From UBA7672 sp031419455 (lineage in GTDB: Bacteria > Pseudomonadota > Alphaproteobacteria > Caulobacterales > Hyphomonadaceae): a stretch of DNA of 64,000 nucleotides. Positions within the stretch are counted from its first letter, which is position 1; each line of letters opens with the position of its first letter. Location: NCBI GenBank assembly GCA_031419455.1, contig JANOKS010000100.1, positions 1 through 64,000 of the forward strand. The letters are read 5' to 3'. The notes beneath the pieces are model-generated. The model did no database searches. It was not told where the DNA came from and saw only the letters and a list, made by a program, of their open reading frames with translations. The position numbers were made by a program, and so were the translations under genes. Of the stretch, positions 50,180-60,444 are shown piece after piece.

Positions 50180-51685
50180 ATGCCGGGCACGTCGTCCAAG
50201 CGCTCGCTTCTCATCAAGGTCGGTATTCCGGTGCTGGGCGTCGCGGCCATCGCCGGCGCCTTCTTCGCTCCGGCGCTTCTGAAGATGGAAGCCCCGCCCC
50301 AGGCGATTGCCCAGCCCGGCGCGCCGCTGTCGCCCGTATCCGCCGCCGCCGTGATGGGCGAGGATTTCTCCGCACTGGCCAAGGGCCTGATGCCGGCCGT
50401 GGTCAACATCGCAACGCGCCAGACCGTGTCGCGCGGCGACGGCCTGCCGGCGTTCGGACCCAACTCCCCGCTGAATGAGTTCAACGACCTGCTGGGTCGC
50501 GGGCAGGGCGGCGCGCGTCGCCAGTCTTCGCTCGGCTCAGGCTTCATCGTCGACTCCACCGGCTATGTCGTCACCAACAACCACGTCATCGAGGGCGCGG
50601 ACGAGATCGACGTCGTGCTCTCGGATGGCTCCGTGCTGGCCGCCAAGCTGGTCGGCGCGGACGAGGATGTGGACCTCGCCCTGCTCAAGGTGGAACCGCG
50701 CACGCCTTTGACGGCTGTTCCGTGGGGAAATTCGGATTCGGCGGATGTCGGCCAGTGGGTCGTCGCCATCGGCAATCCGTTCGGCCTTGGCGGCACTGTC
50801 ACCGCGGGCATCATCTCCGCCCGCAACCGCGATATCAGCGCAGGCTCGTACGACGACTTCATCCAGACCGACGCCGCGATCAACAAGGGCAATTCCGGCG
50901 GGCCGCTGTTCAACCTGCGTGGCGAGGTCATCGGCGTGAACACCGCCATCATCTCGCCGGGCGAGGCGGGCGGTTCGGTCGGCGTCGGCTTTTCCGTGCC
51001 CGCCAACTTCGCCAAGGTCGTGACCCAGCAGCTGCGCGAATTCGGCCAGACACGCCGCGGCACGATGGGCCTGACCGCACGCTCGGTCGATCAGGCGATC
51101 GCAGAATCCTTCGGCCTGCAGAAGCCGGAGGGCGCCATCGTCACCTCCGTCGATGCGGGCGGCGCCGCCGAGGTGGCGGGGCTCAAGCAGGGCGACCTGA
51201 TCACCGCGATCAACAACCAGCAGATCCGCGAAAGCCGCGATCTTTTCCGCATCATGGGCGTAACGCAGGTCGGGACGCAGGTGTCGGTGCGCTACCTGCG
51301 CAATGGCAGGCAAGCGACAGCGACCTTCAAGCTCGCATCAGCCAGCGCCGCCGCCGCCGCGGCCAAGCCCGAAGAGAAGGACGTCGCCACGGCCCTAACC
51401 AACATTCTCGGAATCCAGTTCAAGGTCATCGAGGATACAGATCGCCGCCGCCGCAGCATCCCTGCCTCCGTGCGCGGTGTGCTCGTGCAGTCGATCGAGA
51501 CCGGTTCCGACGCGCTCGGCAAGATTCCGATCGGCGCGGTCGTCACCGAGGTACACTTCCAGCCGGTGTCATCGCCCGAACAGGCCATCGCCGCCGCCCA
51601 AGCCGCCAAGGCGGCCGGCAAGCCTGTCCTCCTCCAGGTCTGGGGCGAGGATGAGGTGACCTACGTGGCGGTGCGCCCGCGCTAG
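50180..51685 (+). CDS. DegP/HtrA-type serine protease with PDZ domains
   Basis: A 501-aa periplasmic or membrane-anchored quality-control protease. An N-terminal hydrophobic segment (IKVGIPVLGVAAIAGAFFAP) acts as signal or anchor. The catalytic triad is H135 (TNNHVIEG), D165 (EDVDLALLK) and S239 (NKGNSGGPL). Two PDZ domains follow, the first opening RRGTMGLTARSVDQAIAESF. ATG at 50180 follows GGGAG. It is convergent with serB and shares the last four bases. Confidence 0.92.
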   Translation: MPGTSSKRSLLIKVGIPVLGVAAIAGAFFAPALLKMEAPPQAIAQPGAPLSPVSAAAVMGEDFSALAKGLMPAVVNIATRQTVSRGDGLPAFGPNSPLNEFNDLLGRGQGGARRQSSLGSGFIVDSTGYVVTNNHVIEGADEIDVVLSDGSVLAAKLVGADEDVDLALLKVEPRTPLTAVPWGNSDSADVGQWVVAIGNPFGLGGTVTAGIISARNRDISAGSYDDFIQTDAAINKGNSGGPLFNLRGEVIGVNTAIISPGEAGGSVGVGFSVPANFAKVVTQQLREFGQTRRGTMGLTARSVDQAIAESFGLQKPEGAIVTSVDAGGAAEVAGLKQGDLITAINNQQIRESRDLFRIMGVTQVGTQVSVRYLRNGRQATATFKLASASAAAAAAKPEEKDVATALTNILGIQFKVIEDTDRRRRSIPASVRGVLVQSIETGSDALGKIPIGAVVTEVHFQPVSSPEQAIAAAQAAKAAGKPVLLQVWGEDEVTYVAVRPR

Positions 51686-52581
51686 GCGCTGACGATCTCG
51701 CTGGCCGCGTAACCCTGAAAGAACAGCGCCGCGCGCAAGTCCGTGTGCTCAATGCGCGCGCGCGTTTCCGCCGCCACGATCTGCTTCGCCTTGTAGGCGA
51801 TGCCCAGCCCCGCAGCACGGATCATATCGAGATCGTTCGCGCCGTCGCCCAGCGCGACAGCATCGTTTGCGCCTAGTCCCAGCGCGGCCGTCTCTTCCAG
51901 CAGTGCGATGAGCTTCGCTTCGCGGCCGAGGATGGGTTGGCCCACCGCGCCCGTCAGCGCGGCGCCATCGTCGATCAGCGTGTTGGCGCGGTCGGCGTCG
52001 AAGCCAGCCATTATGGCGACGCGCGAGGTGAAATAGCGAAAGCCGCCCGACACCAGCACAGCCCGCGCGCCGTGCGCCTTCATCGTCGCCACCAGCTCGC
52101 GCGCGCCCGGGTTCAGCCGCACGCGCTCCCGATGGCACGCATCCAGCGCCGCCAGGTTCAGCCCCTTCAGCATCGCAACGCGCTGGGTGAGAGCGCTTGC
52201 GAAATCCAGCTCGCCACGCATGGCGCGCTCGGTGATCGCTGAAACTTCCGCCTTGAGCCCCGCGAAGTCGGCCAGCTCGTCGAGACATTCCTGGCCGATA
52301 ATGGTCGAATCCATGTCGGAGATCAGCAGGCGCTTCCGCCGGTTCGCCGCCGGAGTGATGGCCCAGTCCGCGCCCCGCGCGGGGCCTTCCGCCTCAAGCC
52401 AGGCAACCAGGTCTGCGCCGCCCTCTACGGTAACTTCCGCGACGCTCCACCCTGCAGTGGAGCGATCCGCCACGCCGCCGGTTCTCCCGGGAGCGCCAGA
52501 AACCAGCGCCGCCGCATCGCCATCGCGGGAAACAAGCGTCAGGACGAGATCATCAGGATGAGTCATGCCAGTAGGGGTCAT
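51682..52581 (-). CDS. serB: Phosphoserine phosphatase
   Basis: A 299-aa HAD-superfamily enzyme for the last step of serine synthesis. The nucleophile motif DMDSTII (HAD motif 1) follows an N-terminal ACT-like region, with CLDELADFAGLKAEVSAITE in the cap. Motif 2 is LVSGGFRYF and motif 3-4 AVALGDGANDLDMI. The stop overlaps that of the DegP-like gene (CTAG). An alternative start is the ATG at 52566. It is divergent from miaA. Confidence 0.94.
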   Translation of the reverse strand: MTPTGMTHPDDLVLTLVSRDGDAAALVSGAPGRTGGVADRSTAGWSVAEVTVEGGADLVAWLEAEGPARGADWAITPAANRRKRLLISDMDSTIIGQECLDELADFAGLKAEVSAITERAMRGELDFASALTQRVAMLKGLNLAALDACHRERVRLNPGARELVATMKAHGARAVLVSGGFRYFTSRVAIMAGFDADRANTLIDDGAALTGAVGQPILGREAKLIALLEETAALGLGANDAVALGDGANDLDMIRAAGLGIAYKAKQIVAAETRARIEHTDLRAALFFQGYAASEIVSA

Positions 52582-52712
52582 GCCGGTATGAGTGATGGAC
52601 GTGACTGTCCGGTCGCGTTAGGGCGAGCCACGCGCTCTATCAGTGGTGACGGCCACGCGTAAACAGCGAAGCTGGAGACACGGGTCTGGAGACGAGGGAA
52701 ACGACCAAGGCA

Positions 52713-53636
52713 ATGCGTCCCGCGATCCTGATTCACGGACCCACGGCCAGCGGCAAGACAAAGCTGGCGATCGCGCTCGCCCGAAAGCACGGCGGCGAGA
52801 TCATCAATGCCGACGCGATGCAGTGCTATGGCGACCTGAACGTATTGACGGCCCGCCCCGACGCGGAGGAGCTGGCCAGCGCGCCTCACCACCTGTTCGG
52901 CCATGTCGACGCCGCCGCACGCTATTCGGCGGGCGCCTGGAGCAAGGATGCTGCTGCGAAGATTGCGGACCTCCGCGCTGCCGACAAACTGCCCATCATC
53001 GTCGGCGGCACGGGGCTCTACCTGATGGTCTTGACGGAAGGCCTCTCGGACATTCCCGCGACCCCTGACACGTTTCGCGACAAGGCGCGCGCGATAGTCG
53101 AGACCGATCAGGCCGGCGCGCGTATATTGTTGGTCGAACGAGACCCCGACACTGCTGAGCGCATCGACGCCAACGACCGCCAGCGAACATCCCGCGCGCT
53201 CGAAGTGCTGTTCGCGACAGGCAAGCCTATCTCCAGCTTCCACGGCCAGGCCGCCCCTGTCCTGCCGCCGGGCGGGTGGGCTGGCGTCACGCTAACCCCG
53301 CCGCGCGAGACGCTGTACGCGCGCATCAATGGCCGCGTCGATACGATGATGCGCGCAAATGCACTCGAAGAGGCGAGGGCGCTGTGGCGCCGCAAGCTGG
53401 ATACGGCGCTCCCCGCCATGCGCGCGCACGGCATGCCCGGCTTCTGCGATCATTTCGAAGGCCGCATCCCGCTGGCCGACGCGGTCGATCGCTGCAAGCG
53501 CGACACCCGCCGTTACGCCAAACGCCAGATGACCTGGATCGCCCACCAGTTCACCCTCTGGCCCCGCATCCCCTCCGAGGACCTGTCCGTACGCGCACGG
53601 GTGATCTCGGATATTGCGGGGGAGGGTGTGGGTTAG
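52713..53636 (+). CDS. miaA: tRNA dimethylallyltransferase
   Basis: A 307-aa enzyme that adds the isopentenyl group to A37 of UNN-decoding tRNAs. The P-loop is GPTASGKTK (9-17), and the substrate channel includes INADAMQCYGDLNVLTARPD, PHHLFGHVDA, IIVGGTGLYLM and RYAKRQMTWIAHQF, all family marks. It starts 131 bases from the serB start, so a divergent promoter lies between. A long hairpin follows the stop. Confidence 0.94.
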   Translation: MRPAILIHGPTASGKTKLAIALARKHGGEIINADAMQCYGDLNVLTARPDAEELASAPHHLFGHVDAAARYSAGAWSKDAAAKIADLRAADKLPIIVGGTGLYLMVLTEGLSDIPATPDTFRDKARAIVETDQAGARILLVERDPDTAERIDANDRQRTSRALEVLFATGKPISSFHGQAAPVLPPGGWAGVTLTPPRETLYARINGRVDTMMRANALEEARALWRRKLDTALPAMRAHGMPGFCDHFEGRIPLADAVDRCKRDTRRYAKRQMTWIAHQFTLWPRIPSEDLSVRARVISDIAGEGVG

Positions 53637-53642
53637 CGGGAG

Positions 53643-53673
53643 TTACACTACGCGAATGCTTCGCGTAGTGTAA
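53643..53673. repeat. Perfect 14-bp hairpin after miaA
   Basis: TTACACTACGCGAA and TTCGCGTAGTGTAA are exact complements separated by TGC, just 6 bases after the miaA stop. There is no T-run, so it is more likely a transcript-end stabiliser or operator-like palindrome than a classic terminator. Confidence 0.8.
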
Positions 53674-53784
53674 GAACGCACCGTTCCGTCTGATCAGGGT
53701 CAAATCTTGCCCGCCAGCCCCCGTTGACGCTACGCGCGTGAAACGGTATTCCCCTTTTTCACAGCGTTCGAGGGAGAAAACGCC

Positions 53785-53841
53785 ATGTTCGAGAGGTCCA
53801 AGACCCTCGTACTCGTAATCGGATCGCCGCCGGCCCGCTGA
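53785..53841 (+). CDS. Branched-chain amino-acid leader peptide (ilv attenuator)
   Basis: An 18-residue ORF, MFERSKTLVLVIGSPPAR, with AGGGAGA 7 bases upstream. It has five consecutive regulatory-type codons, Leu-Val-Leu-Val-Ile (CTC GTA CTC GTA ATC). The stop at 53839-53841 precedes a terminator hairpin by about 30 bases and ilvB by 111. Ribosome stalling when Leu, Val or Ile tRNA is uncharged would favour an antiterminator: GGCCC at 53832-53836 can pair with GGGCC at 53877-53881, the 5' arm of the terminator. The layout is classic attenuation, inferred from the sequence. Confidence 0.85.
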   Translation: MFERSKTLVLVIGSPPAR

Positions 53842-53873
53842 TACGACGGGCTGGAACGGCGAGCGACGACATC

Positions 53874-53900
53874 AAAGGGCCCCAGCGGCCCTTTTTCTTT
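53874..53900 (+). terminator. Attenuator terminator of the ilv operon
   Basis: AAAGGGCC and GGCCCTTT pair around a CCAGC loop and are followed by TTCTTT, an intrinsic terminator between the leader peptide and ilvB. It should end transcription when branched-chain amino acids are abundant. Confidence 0.85.
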
Positions 53901-53952
53901 TCCTAAAACCTGCAGAACACTCCGAAACCTGAGAAGACTGGCGAGCGGCGAG

Positions 53953-55737
<1,785 letters not shown>

Positions 55738-55739
55738 TC

Positions 55740-56312
55740 ATGGTGCTCCGGGTCTGCATCGCAACGCTCGCTCTGGTCTCGCTCGCCGCCTGCGAGCCGA
55801 AGGCGCCGGAGCTCGATGGCGCGCCAACGCCCGCCGCCGAAGAGGCGCCTGCGCCGGGCGAGCTTGCAGGAGCGTCGGACGCGCAGCAGATCATCCTGCC
55901 CGGTGTGATGAACATCGCCGCGCCGATCGACTCGCAGGTCATGAAAAGTTGCGAGAAGATTGTCGCTGCCGACTACGACCAGCCGCCGGCCATGGCCTGC
56001 GTCTTCTTCCTTCGCGATGGCGCCGCCCCGGCGCCTGATGCCGCCGAGTTCGATCGGGTTCTCGACTACCAGCTCGCCACAGCCGGATGGACGCTGGTTC
56101 GCAGCACGGGCGCCCAGCACTATTTCGAAGCGCCCAAGCCCGGCACGGACTGTGCTGACCTATCCGTCTTCACCGCGCTGGATGGCGCCCAGCTTGACCG
56201 CCTGCTGAAGGCGGCAAACGCTGGCGCGGCGCCCGAAGGCAAGTCGTGGCGCGGCTATTCTGTTCCTGCAACAATCCGCGAAACATGCGGCGCCGACCGT
56301 ATGCGTCGATAG
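55740..56312 (+). CDS. Lipoprotein of unknown function within the ilv operon
   Basis: A 190-aa protein with lipobox signal (VLRVCIATLALVSLAAC) and a Pro/Ala-rich linker, then an alpha/beta-looking domain with four to five Cys (MKSCEKIVAADYDQ, MACVFFLRDG, GTDCADLSVF, ETCGADR). ATG at 55740 is 2 bases past the ilvB stop. No family known; its location suggests co-expression with ilvB rather than a metabolic role. Confidence 0.72.
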   Translation: MVLRVCIATLALVSLAACEPKAPELDGAPTPAAEEAPAPGELAGASDAQQIILPGVMNIAAPIDSQVMKSCEKIVAADYDQPPAMACVFFLRDGAAPAPDAAEFDRVLDYQLATAGWTLVRSTGAQHYFEAPKPGTDCADLSVFTALDGAQLDRLLKAANAGAAPEGKSWRGYSVPATIRETCGADRMRR

Positions 56313-56321
56313 GGGAGGGCG

Positions 56322-56873
56322 ATGCAGGAATTCTTCGAGAGCTTCGGCGTCGAACAGTGGCTGACCCTGGGGTCGGCCGCACTCGCGATCCTGTCCTTCT
56401 TCCTCAACCTCCGCCTCGTCTCGCGCCAGGAAAAGCGCAATCGCGTCGCGATGAAGATGGCGCACGATTCCGATGTCATCGCCTGGTCCGACGAAGTCGT
56501 CACGCTGTTGGCCCACACCCAGGAAATGCTTGTCGAGAAGGGCGTCTCCTGGAACGACGACGATTTCCGCGCCCGCCGCTCTGATGTCCGCGCCCGCCTT
56601 TCCGCCCTCATCGACCGCGGCCGGCTGTTCTTCCCCAACCGCAAGGCCGGCGACTTCGGCATGGACAAGGAGCCCGGCTTTCAGGGCCACAGGCACAAGG
56701 CGCTGGACGTGCTGGTCGACGCCTATGGCGTCATCGATGGCGCCGGCGCCGCGCCGGGTCCTGACCGCGACAACAGCGACAAGCTCACCACGCATCGCCG
56801 CAAATTCATGGCCGAGATATTCACGTCCGTTGATCCCGTCCGCCGCGGCGAGAACATGAAGGAGCTCACCTGA
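56322..56873 (+). CDS. Membrane-anchored hypothetical protein within the ilv operon
   Basis: A 183-aa protein. One N-terminal membrane segment (LTLGSAALAILSFFLNLRLV) is followed by a cytoplasmic basic helical part (SRQEKRNRVAMKMAHDSDVI, FRARRSDVRARLSALIDRGR). It ends GENMKELT; the TGA overlaps the ilvN ATG by one base (TGATG). No family recognised. It seems translationally linked to ilvN. Confidence 0.72.
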   Translation: MQEFFESFGVEQWLTLGSAALAILSFFLNLRLVSRQEKRNRVAMKMAHDSDVIAWSDEVVTLLAHTQEMLVEKGVSWNDDDFRARRSDVRARLSALIDRGRLFFPNRKAGDFGMDKEPGFQGHRHKALDVLVDAYGVIDGAGAAPGPDRDNSDKLTTHRRKFMAEIFTSVDPVRRGENMKELT

Positions 56874-57463
56874 TGGCCCGCGCCGCCCGCACCCGCGCCC
56901 CCGCCAAGAGCGGCGTCCGCGACGATCCCGCCTCCGCCTACGACATGACCCATGCCGACGAGGGCGAGGAACAGCGCACGCTCGCCTGCATCGTCGACAA
57001 CGAGCCCGGCGTCCTCGCCCGCGTCGTCGGCCTGTTTGCGGCCCGTGGCTACAACATCGAATCGCTCACCGTCGCCGAGATCGACCGTAACGCGCATCAG
57101 TCGCGCATCACCATCGTCACCTCCGGCACCAACCACGTGCTCGAACAGATCGAGCAGCAGCTGTTGCGCCTGGTCCCAGTCATCAAGGTGATCGACGTCA
57201 CCAACTCCACCGGCGGCATCGAGCGCGAACTTGCGCTGGTGAAAGTCGCCAGCAAGGGCGACGCTCGCGTCGAATCCCTCCGCATCTCGGAAATCTTCCG
57301 CGCCCGCGTGATCGACACGACCAACGAGAGCTTCATCTTCGAGGTCACCGGCGCCAGCCAGAAGATCGATCAATTCGTGGAACTCATGCGCCCCCTCGGC
57401 CTCGTCGAGGTCTCGCGCACGGGCGTGCTCAGCATTCAACGTGGGAAGGAAAAGGCAGGATGA
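56873..57463 (+). CDS. ilvN: Acetolactate synthase small (regulatory) subunit
   Basis: A 196-aa regulatory subunit that makes IlvB sensitive to valine. The ACT domain is seen in LACIVDNEPGVLARVVGLFA, with RGYNIESLTVAEIDR and later INSTGGIERELALVKV-like sequence (TNSTGGIERELALVKVAS). The N-terminal 35 residues are an Ala/Arg-rich extension (ARAARTRAPAKSGVRDD) not found in most homologues. Its stop overlaps the following gene (ATGA). Confidence 0.93.
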   Translation: MARAARTRAPAKSGVRDDPASAYDMTHADEGEEQRTLACIVDNEPGVLARVVGLFAARGYNIESLTVAEIDRNAHQSRITIVTSGTNHVLEQIEQQLLRLVPVIKVIDVTNSTGGIERELALVKVASKGDARVESLRISEIFRARVIDTTNESFIFEVTGASQKIDQFVELMRPLGLVEVSRTGVLSIQRGKEKAG

Positions 57464-57987
57464 AACGCAACGCATTCAAATACGCATTCGGGGCCATGCT
57501 CATCGCGCTGGCCGTCGCGTGCTCAGGCTCGACTGATGTCGGCCTCACCGTTGATGTCGGCGCCACGCCGGCAAAGACGCTCGAAGCCGCCATGCAGGCC
57601 GACCGCGATTTCGCAGCGATGGCCAAGGCGGAGGGTCTCAAGCCCGCCTTCCTGAAATACATGCATCCGACCGACAGCAAATTCCTCTCGCCCGGCGCCG
57701 TGGTGCAGGGTGCGGAGGCAATCGCCGGAGGCTTCGCCCAGTCGCCGCCCGATTTCGCCATCGCATGGGCGCCCGATGGCGGCCACGGCGCGGCCTCGGG
57801 CGATCTCGCCGTCACCACCGGCCTCTACACCATCAGCATGGGCGCAGCGCCGATCGAGAAGGGCCGCTATGTCACGGTCTGGAGCAAGGACGCCGCGGGC
57901 GAGCTCAAGGCCACGATGGACATGAGCGTCCCCGATCCCGCCGTCGCGCCAGCGTCTGTGCCCGATCCGGAAGGGCGCCCGGGCTAG
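57460..57987 (+). CDS. NTF2-like (DUF4440-type) lipoprotein
   Basis: A 175-aa protein with a lipoprotein-like signal (MKRNAFKYAFGAMLIALAVA, lipobox VAC-S). The mature part has the cone-like fold pattern of SnoaL/DUF4440 domains: LEAAMQADRDFAAMAKAEGL, MHPTDSKFLSPGAVVQGAEA and GDLAVTTGLYTIS, VTVWSKDAAG. The function is unknown. It is the third envelope gene interleaved in the ilv operon, coupled to ilvN by ATGA. Confidence 0.75.
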   Translation: MKRNAFKYAFGAMLIALAVACSGSTDVGLTVDVGATPAKTLEAAMQADRDFAAMAKAEGLKPAFLKYMHPTDSKFLSPGAVVQGAEAIAGGFAQSPPDFAIAWAPDGGHGAASGDLAVTTGLYTISMGAAPIEKGRYVTVWSKDAAGELKATMDMSVPDPAVAPASVPDPEGRPG

Positions 57988-58068
57988 CACCCGCGCCAAA
58001 CCGCGATTTCAGTTTCCGAATACCGGCCGTTCGCGTATGGGGCGGCCACATTGCCAGGGTGAACCACG

Positions 58069-59088
58069 ATGAAAGTCTATTACGAAGCCGACGCCGATCT
58101 CTCGATCATCCAGTCGAAGAAGGTCGCCGTCATTGGCTATGGCAGCCAGGGCCACGCCCATGCGCTCAACCTGCGCGAGAGTGGCGTGAAGGACCTCGTG
58201 GTGGGCCTGCAGGCGAACTCCGCCTCCAAGCCCAAGGCCGAGCAGGAAGGCCTCAAGGTCGTGACGCCTACCGAGGCCGCCAAATGGGCTGACGTTATAA
58301 TGATCCTCACGCCCGACGAAAAGCAGGCCGTGATGTACGCAAACGAGATCGAGCCGCACACCCGCAAGGGCCAGCACCTGATGTTCGGACACGGCTTCAA
58401 CATCCACTACGGCCTCATCAAGCCGCGCGCCGACATGGATGTGTCGCTTTCGGCGCCAAAGGGTCCCGGCCACACGCTGCGCAACCAGTATACGCAAGGC
58501 CGCGGCCTGCCGGGCCTCATCGCCATCCACCAGGACGCCACGGGCGTCGCGCAAGCCGTCTCCCTCAGCTATTCCAAAGCCATCGGCAACACCCGCGCCG
58601 GCGTCATCCAGACCTCTTTCCGCGAAGAGACCGAGACGGATCTCTTCGGCGAACAGGCCGTGCTCTGCGGCGGCCTCGTCGAGCTGATCAAGGCCGGCTA
58701 CGAAACGCTGGTCGAAGCCGGCTACGCGCCGGAGATGGCCTATTTCGAGTGCCTGCATGAAGTGAAGCTGATCGTCGACCTGATCTATGAAGGCGGCATC
58801 GCCAACATGAACTACTCGATCTCGAACACGGCCGAGTACGGCGAGTACATCACCGGCCCGAAGATCGTGACCTCCGACACCAAGGCCGCGATGAAGAAGG
58901 TGCTCGATGATATCCAGTCCGGCCGCTTCGCCCGCGACTGGGTCCTCGAGAACCAGGCCGGCGCGCCGTCCTTCCAGGCCATGCGCAACAAGATGAGCAA
59001 CCATCCCATCGAGGAAGTCGGCGAAAAACTCCGCGGCATGATGCAATGGTCGAAGTCGAACCGGCTGGTGGATCGCAAGCGGAACTAG
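58069..59088 (+). CDS. ilvC: Ketol-acid reductoisomerase (class I)
   Basis: A 339-aa NADPH- and Mg-dependent enzyme, second step of Val/Leu/Ile synthesis. The Rossmann motif is VAVIGYGSQGHAHALNLRES, and the NADP-binding loop has LQANSASKPKAEQEG. The C-terminal knotted domain provides metal ligands in DLFGEQAVLCGGLVELI and FECLHEVKLIVDL. 339 aa is standard for the short class. It lies 82 bases after the lipoprotein gene. Confidence 0.97.
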   Translation: MKVYYEADADLSIIQSKKVAVIGYGSQGHAHALNLRESGVKDLVVGLQANSASKPKAEQEGLKVVTPTEAAKWADVIMILTPDEKQAVMYANEIEPHTRKGQHLMFGHGFNIHYGLIKPRADMDVSLSAPKGPGHTLRNQYTQGRGLPGLIAIHQDATGVAQAVSLSYSKAIGNTRAGVIQTSFREETETDLFGEQAVLCGGLVELIKAGYETLVEAGYAPEMAYFECLHEVKLIVDLIYEGGIANMNYSISNTAEYGEYITGPKIVTSDTKAAMKKVLDDIQSGRFARDWVLENQAGAPSFQAMRNKMSNHPIEEVGEKLRGMMQWSKSNRLVDRKRN

Positions 59089-59143
59089 CCGTCCTCCTCC
59101 CACGAAGCGGGGGAGGTGGCCCGAAGGGCCGGAGGGGGAGGCG
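59089..59143. repeat. Hairpin-rich repeat after ilvC
   Basis: CCTCCTCCCACGAAGCGGGGGAGG and GGCCCGAAGGGCC give two stems, followed by GGAGGGGGAGGCGG. Similar CCTCCCCC/GGGGGAGG words occur in the elements at 13699 and 11041-11073. It may help end the ilv transcript but lacks a T-run. Confidence 0.55.
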
Positions 59144-59194
59144 GCATGGGGATTCTCACCTTGGGGCCCTCTCGCGTTGAAGCAGGGGACGCAC

Positions 59195-59590
59195 ATGCAC
59201 AGGCTCTTCATCGTCCTGCCCGTCTATGCGGCGGTGGTCATCTTCCTGCCACGTCAGGATTGGTTCGCGCCCTTTGCTGACCAGGTCGCCAGCATTCATC
59301 CGGACATTTCCTTCTGGGTGTCGATGTGCCTCGGCGCTGCGGCGGCGCTGGCCTTCTGGGTCATCCGCAACCGGCCGTTCAAGTGGATGTTCAGCAAGCC
59401 GCGCATCACCGAAGTCATCGGCATGGGCCTCCTCGGCATGATCATCGCTACAGTCTTCGACGTGTTCGAGCGGCTCGCCAACATGCCCACCAGCCTGGTG
59501 AACATGCTGCTGCTGCCCATCGGCTTCATGGTCTCCGAAGGCGTCTTCCTCGCCCTGCAATGGCGCATGCAGAAGCGCGACGAGGAATAG
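59195..59590 (+). CDS. Membrane protein of unknown function (131 aa)
   Basis: Four hydrophobic segments are visible (FIVLPVYAAVVIFL, FWVSMCLGAAAALAFWVI, VIGMGLLGMIIATVF, MLLLPIGFMVSEGVFLAL). ATG at 59195 has CAGGGGAC upstream; an in-frame TTG at 59177 is possible. No family known. It abuts the GNAT gene by one base and is probably cotranscribed. Confidence 0.7.
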   Translation: MHRLFIVLPVYAAVVIFLPRQDWFAPFADQVASIHPDISFWVSMCLGAAAALAFWVIRNRPFKWMFSKPRITEVIGMGLLGMIIATVFDVFERLANMPTSLVNMLLLPIGFMVSEGVFLALQWRMQKRDEE

Positions 59591-59591
59591 G

Positions 59592-60122
59592 ATGTTCACC
59601 CACCGCCTCGCCACCGAAGATGATCTCCCCGCCATCCGCGCGCTGATGGATCTCGCCATCGCCGAACATCTGAAAGCCTTCCTCGATCCCGCGCAGGTCG
59701 AGCTGTCGAAATCCATCATGGGCCTCGACACCCAGCTGATCGCCGACCGCACCTATTTCCTTGTCGAAGAGCAGGGGAGACTTGCCGGCTGCGGCGGCTG
59801 GTCCCGCCGCGCCACGCTCTATGGCGGCGACCATTCCACGTCCCAGCGCAACGCGGCCCTGCTCGACATCGCGAAGGACGCCGCGCGCGTCCGCGCCATG
59901 TACACGCATCCCGATTTCGCCCGCCGCGGCGTCGGCCGCCTGATCCTCGACCTCTGCGAGACCGCCGCCCGCGACGCCGGCTTCCGCTCGGTCGAACTGA
60001 TGGCCACCATGTCAGGCGAGCCGCTCTACCGCGCCTGCGGTTACACAGACATCCAGCGCATCACCGCCGCCTCGAAGGACGGCGTGGATGTGCCCGGGGT
60101 TCGGATGGGCAAGGCGCTGTAG
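59592..60122 (+). CDS. GNAT family N-acetyltransferase
   Basis: A 176-aa acetyltransferase. The acetyl-CoA motif A is MYTHPDFARRGVGRLILDLC. N-terminal THRLATEDDLPAIRALMDLA and late FRSVELMATMSGEPLYRACG complete the fold. Substrate unknown. ATG at 59592 is one base after the membrane-protein stop. Confidence 0.87.
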   Translation: MFTHRLATEDDLPAIRALMDLAIAEHLKAFLDPAQVELSKSIMGLDTQLIADRTYFLVEEQGRLAGCGGWSRRATLYGGDHSTSQRNAALLDIAKDAARVRAMYTHPDFARRGVGRLILDLCETAARDAGFRSVELMATMSGEPLYRACGYTDIQRITAASKDGVDVPGVRMGKAL

Positions 60123-60444
60123 CCCGGCAAGCGCGACATTGCTCAGCCGACGCGTCCTCCAAAGACATCAAATCGAATTGTGTCGCTAGGCTAGCCTCAG
60201 TCACGGCCGCGGGCTGTTCGCGCCCCTCTCCCCCTTGTGGGGAGAGGGTAGGGTGAGGGGGGCCGCGGGACGGTAAGCTCTCTCGCACAATCCGCATGTT
60301 GAACCGCCCCCCTCACCCCACCCTCTCCCCACAAGGGGAGAGGGGTAAGCAACTGCCTACTTCGGTTTTCGACGCGCCGCTGCGTTCTAACCAATTCTGT
60401 GCCAGTGCGTTGCCGCCGGCCCCTGCAGCCTCCATCTTCCCTCG
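60123..60444. other. Gene-free spacer holding a large inverted repeat
   Basis: This 322-base gap contains no credible ORF. It is occupied mainly by the palindromic repeat at 60223-60345 and by the probable promoter of the rhomboid gene. The minus-strand ORFs here are repeat-derived. Confidence 0.5.
60223..60345. repeat. Large inverted repeat with nested hairpins
   Basis: The left arm runs CCCCTCTCCCCCTTGTGGGG through GAGAGGGTAGGGTGAGGG (60223-60262); the right arm is its near complement (60306-60345), with a 43-base centre. Each arm also folds on itself (CTCTCCCC-ACAA-GGGGAGAG). Confidence 0.8.

Noticed and set aside
53637..53700. Terminator after miaA
   Set aside because: The 14-bp hairpin lacks a T-run, so it is recorded as a hairpin only.
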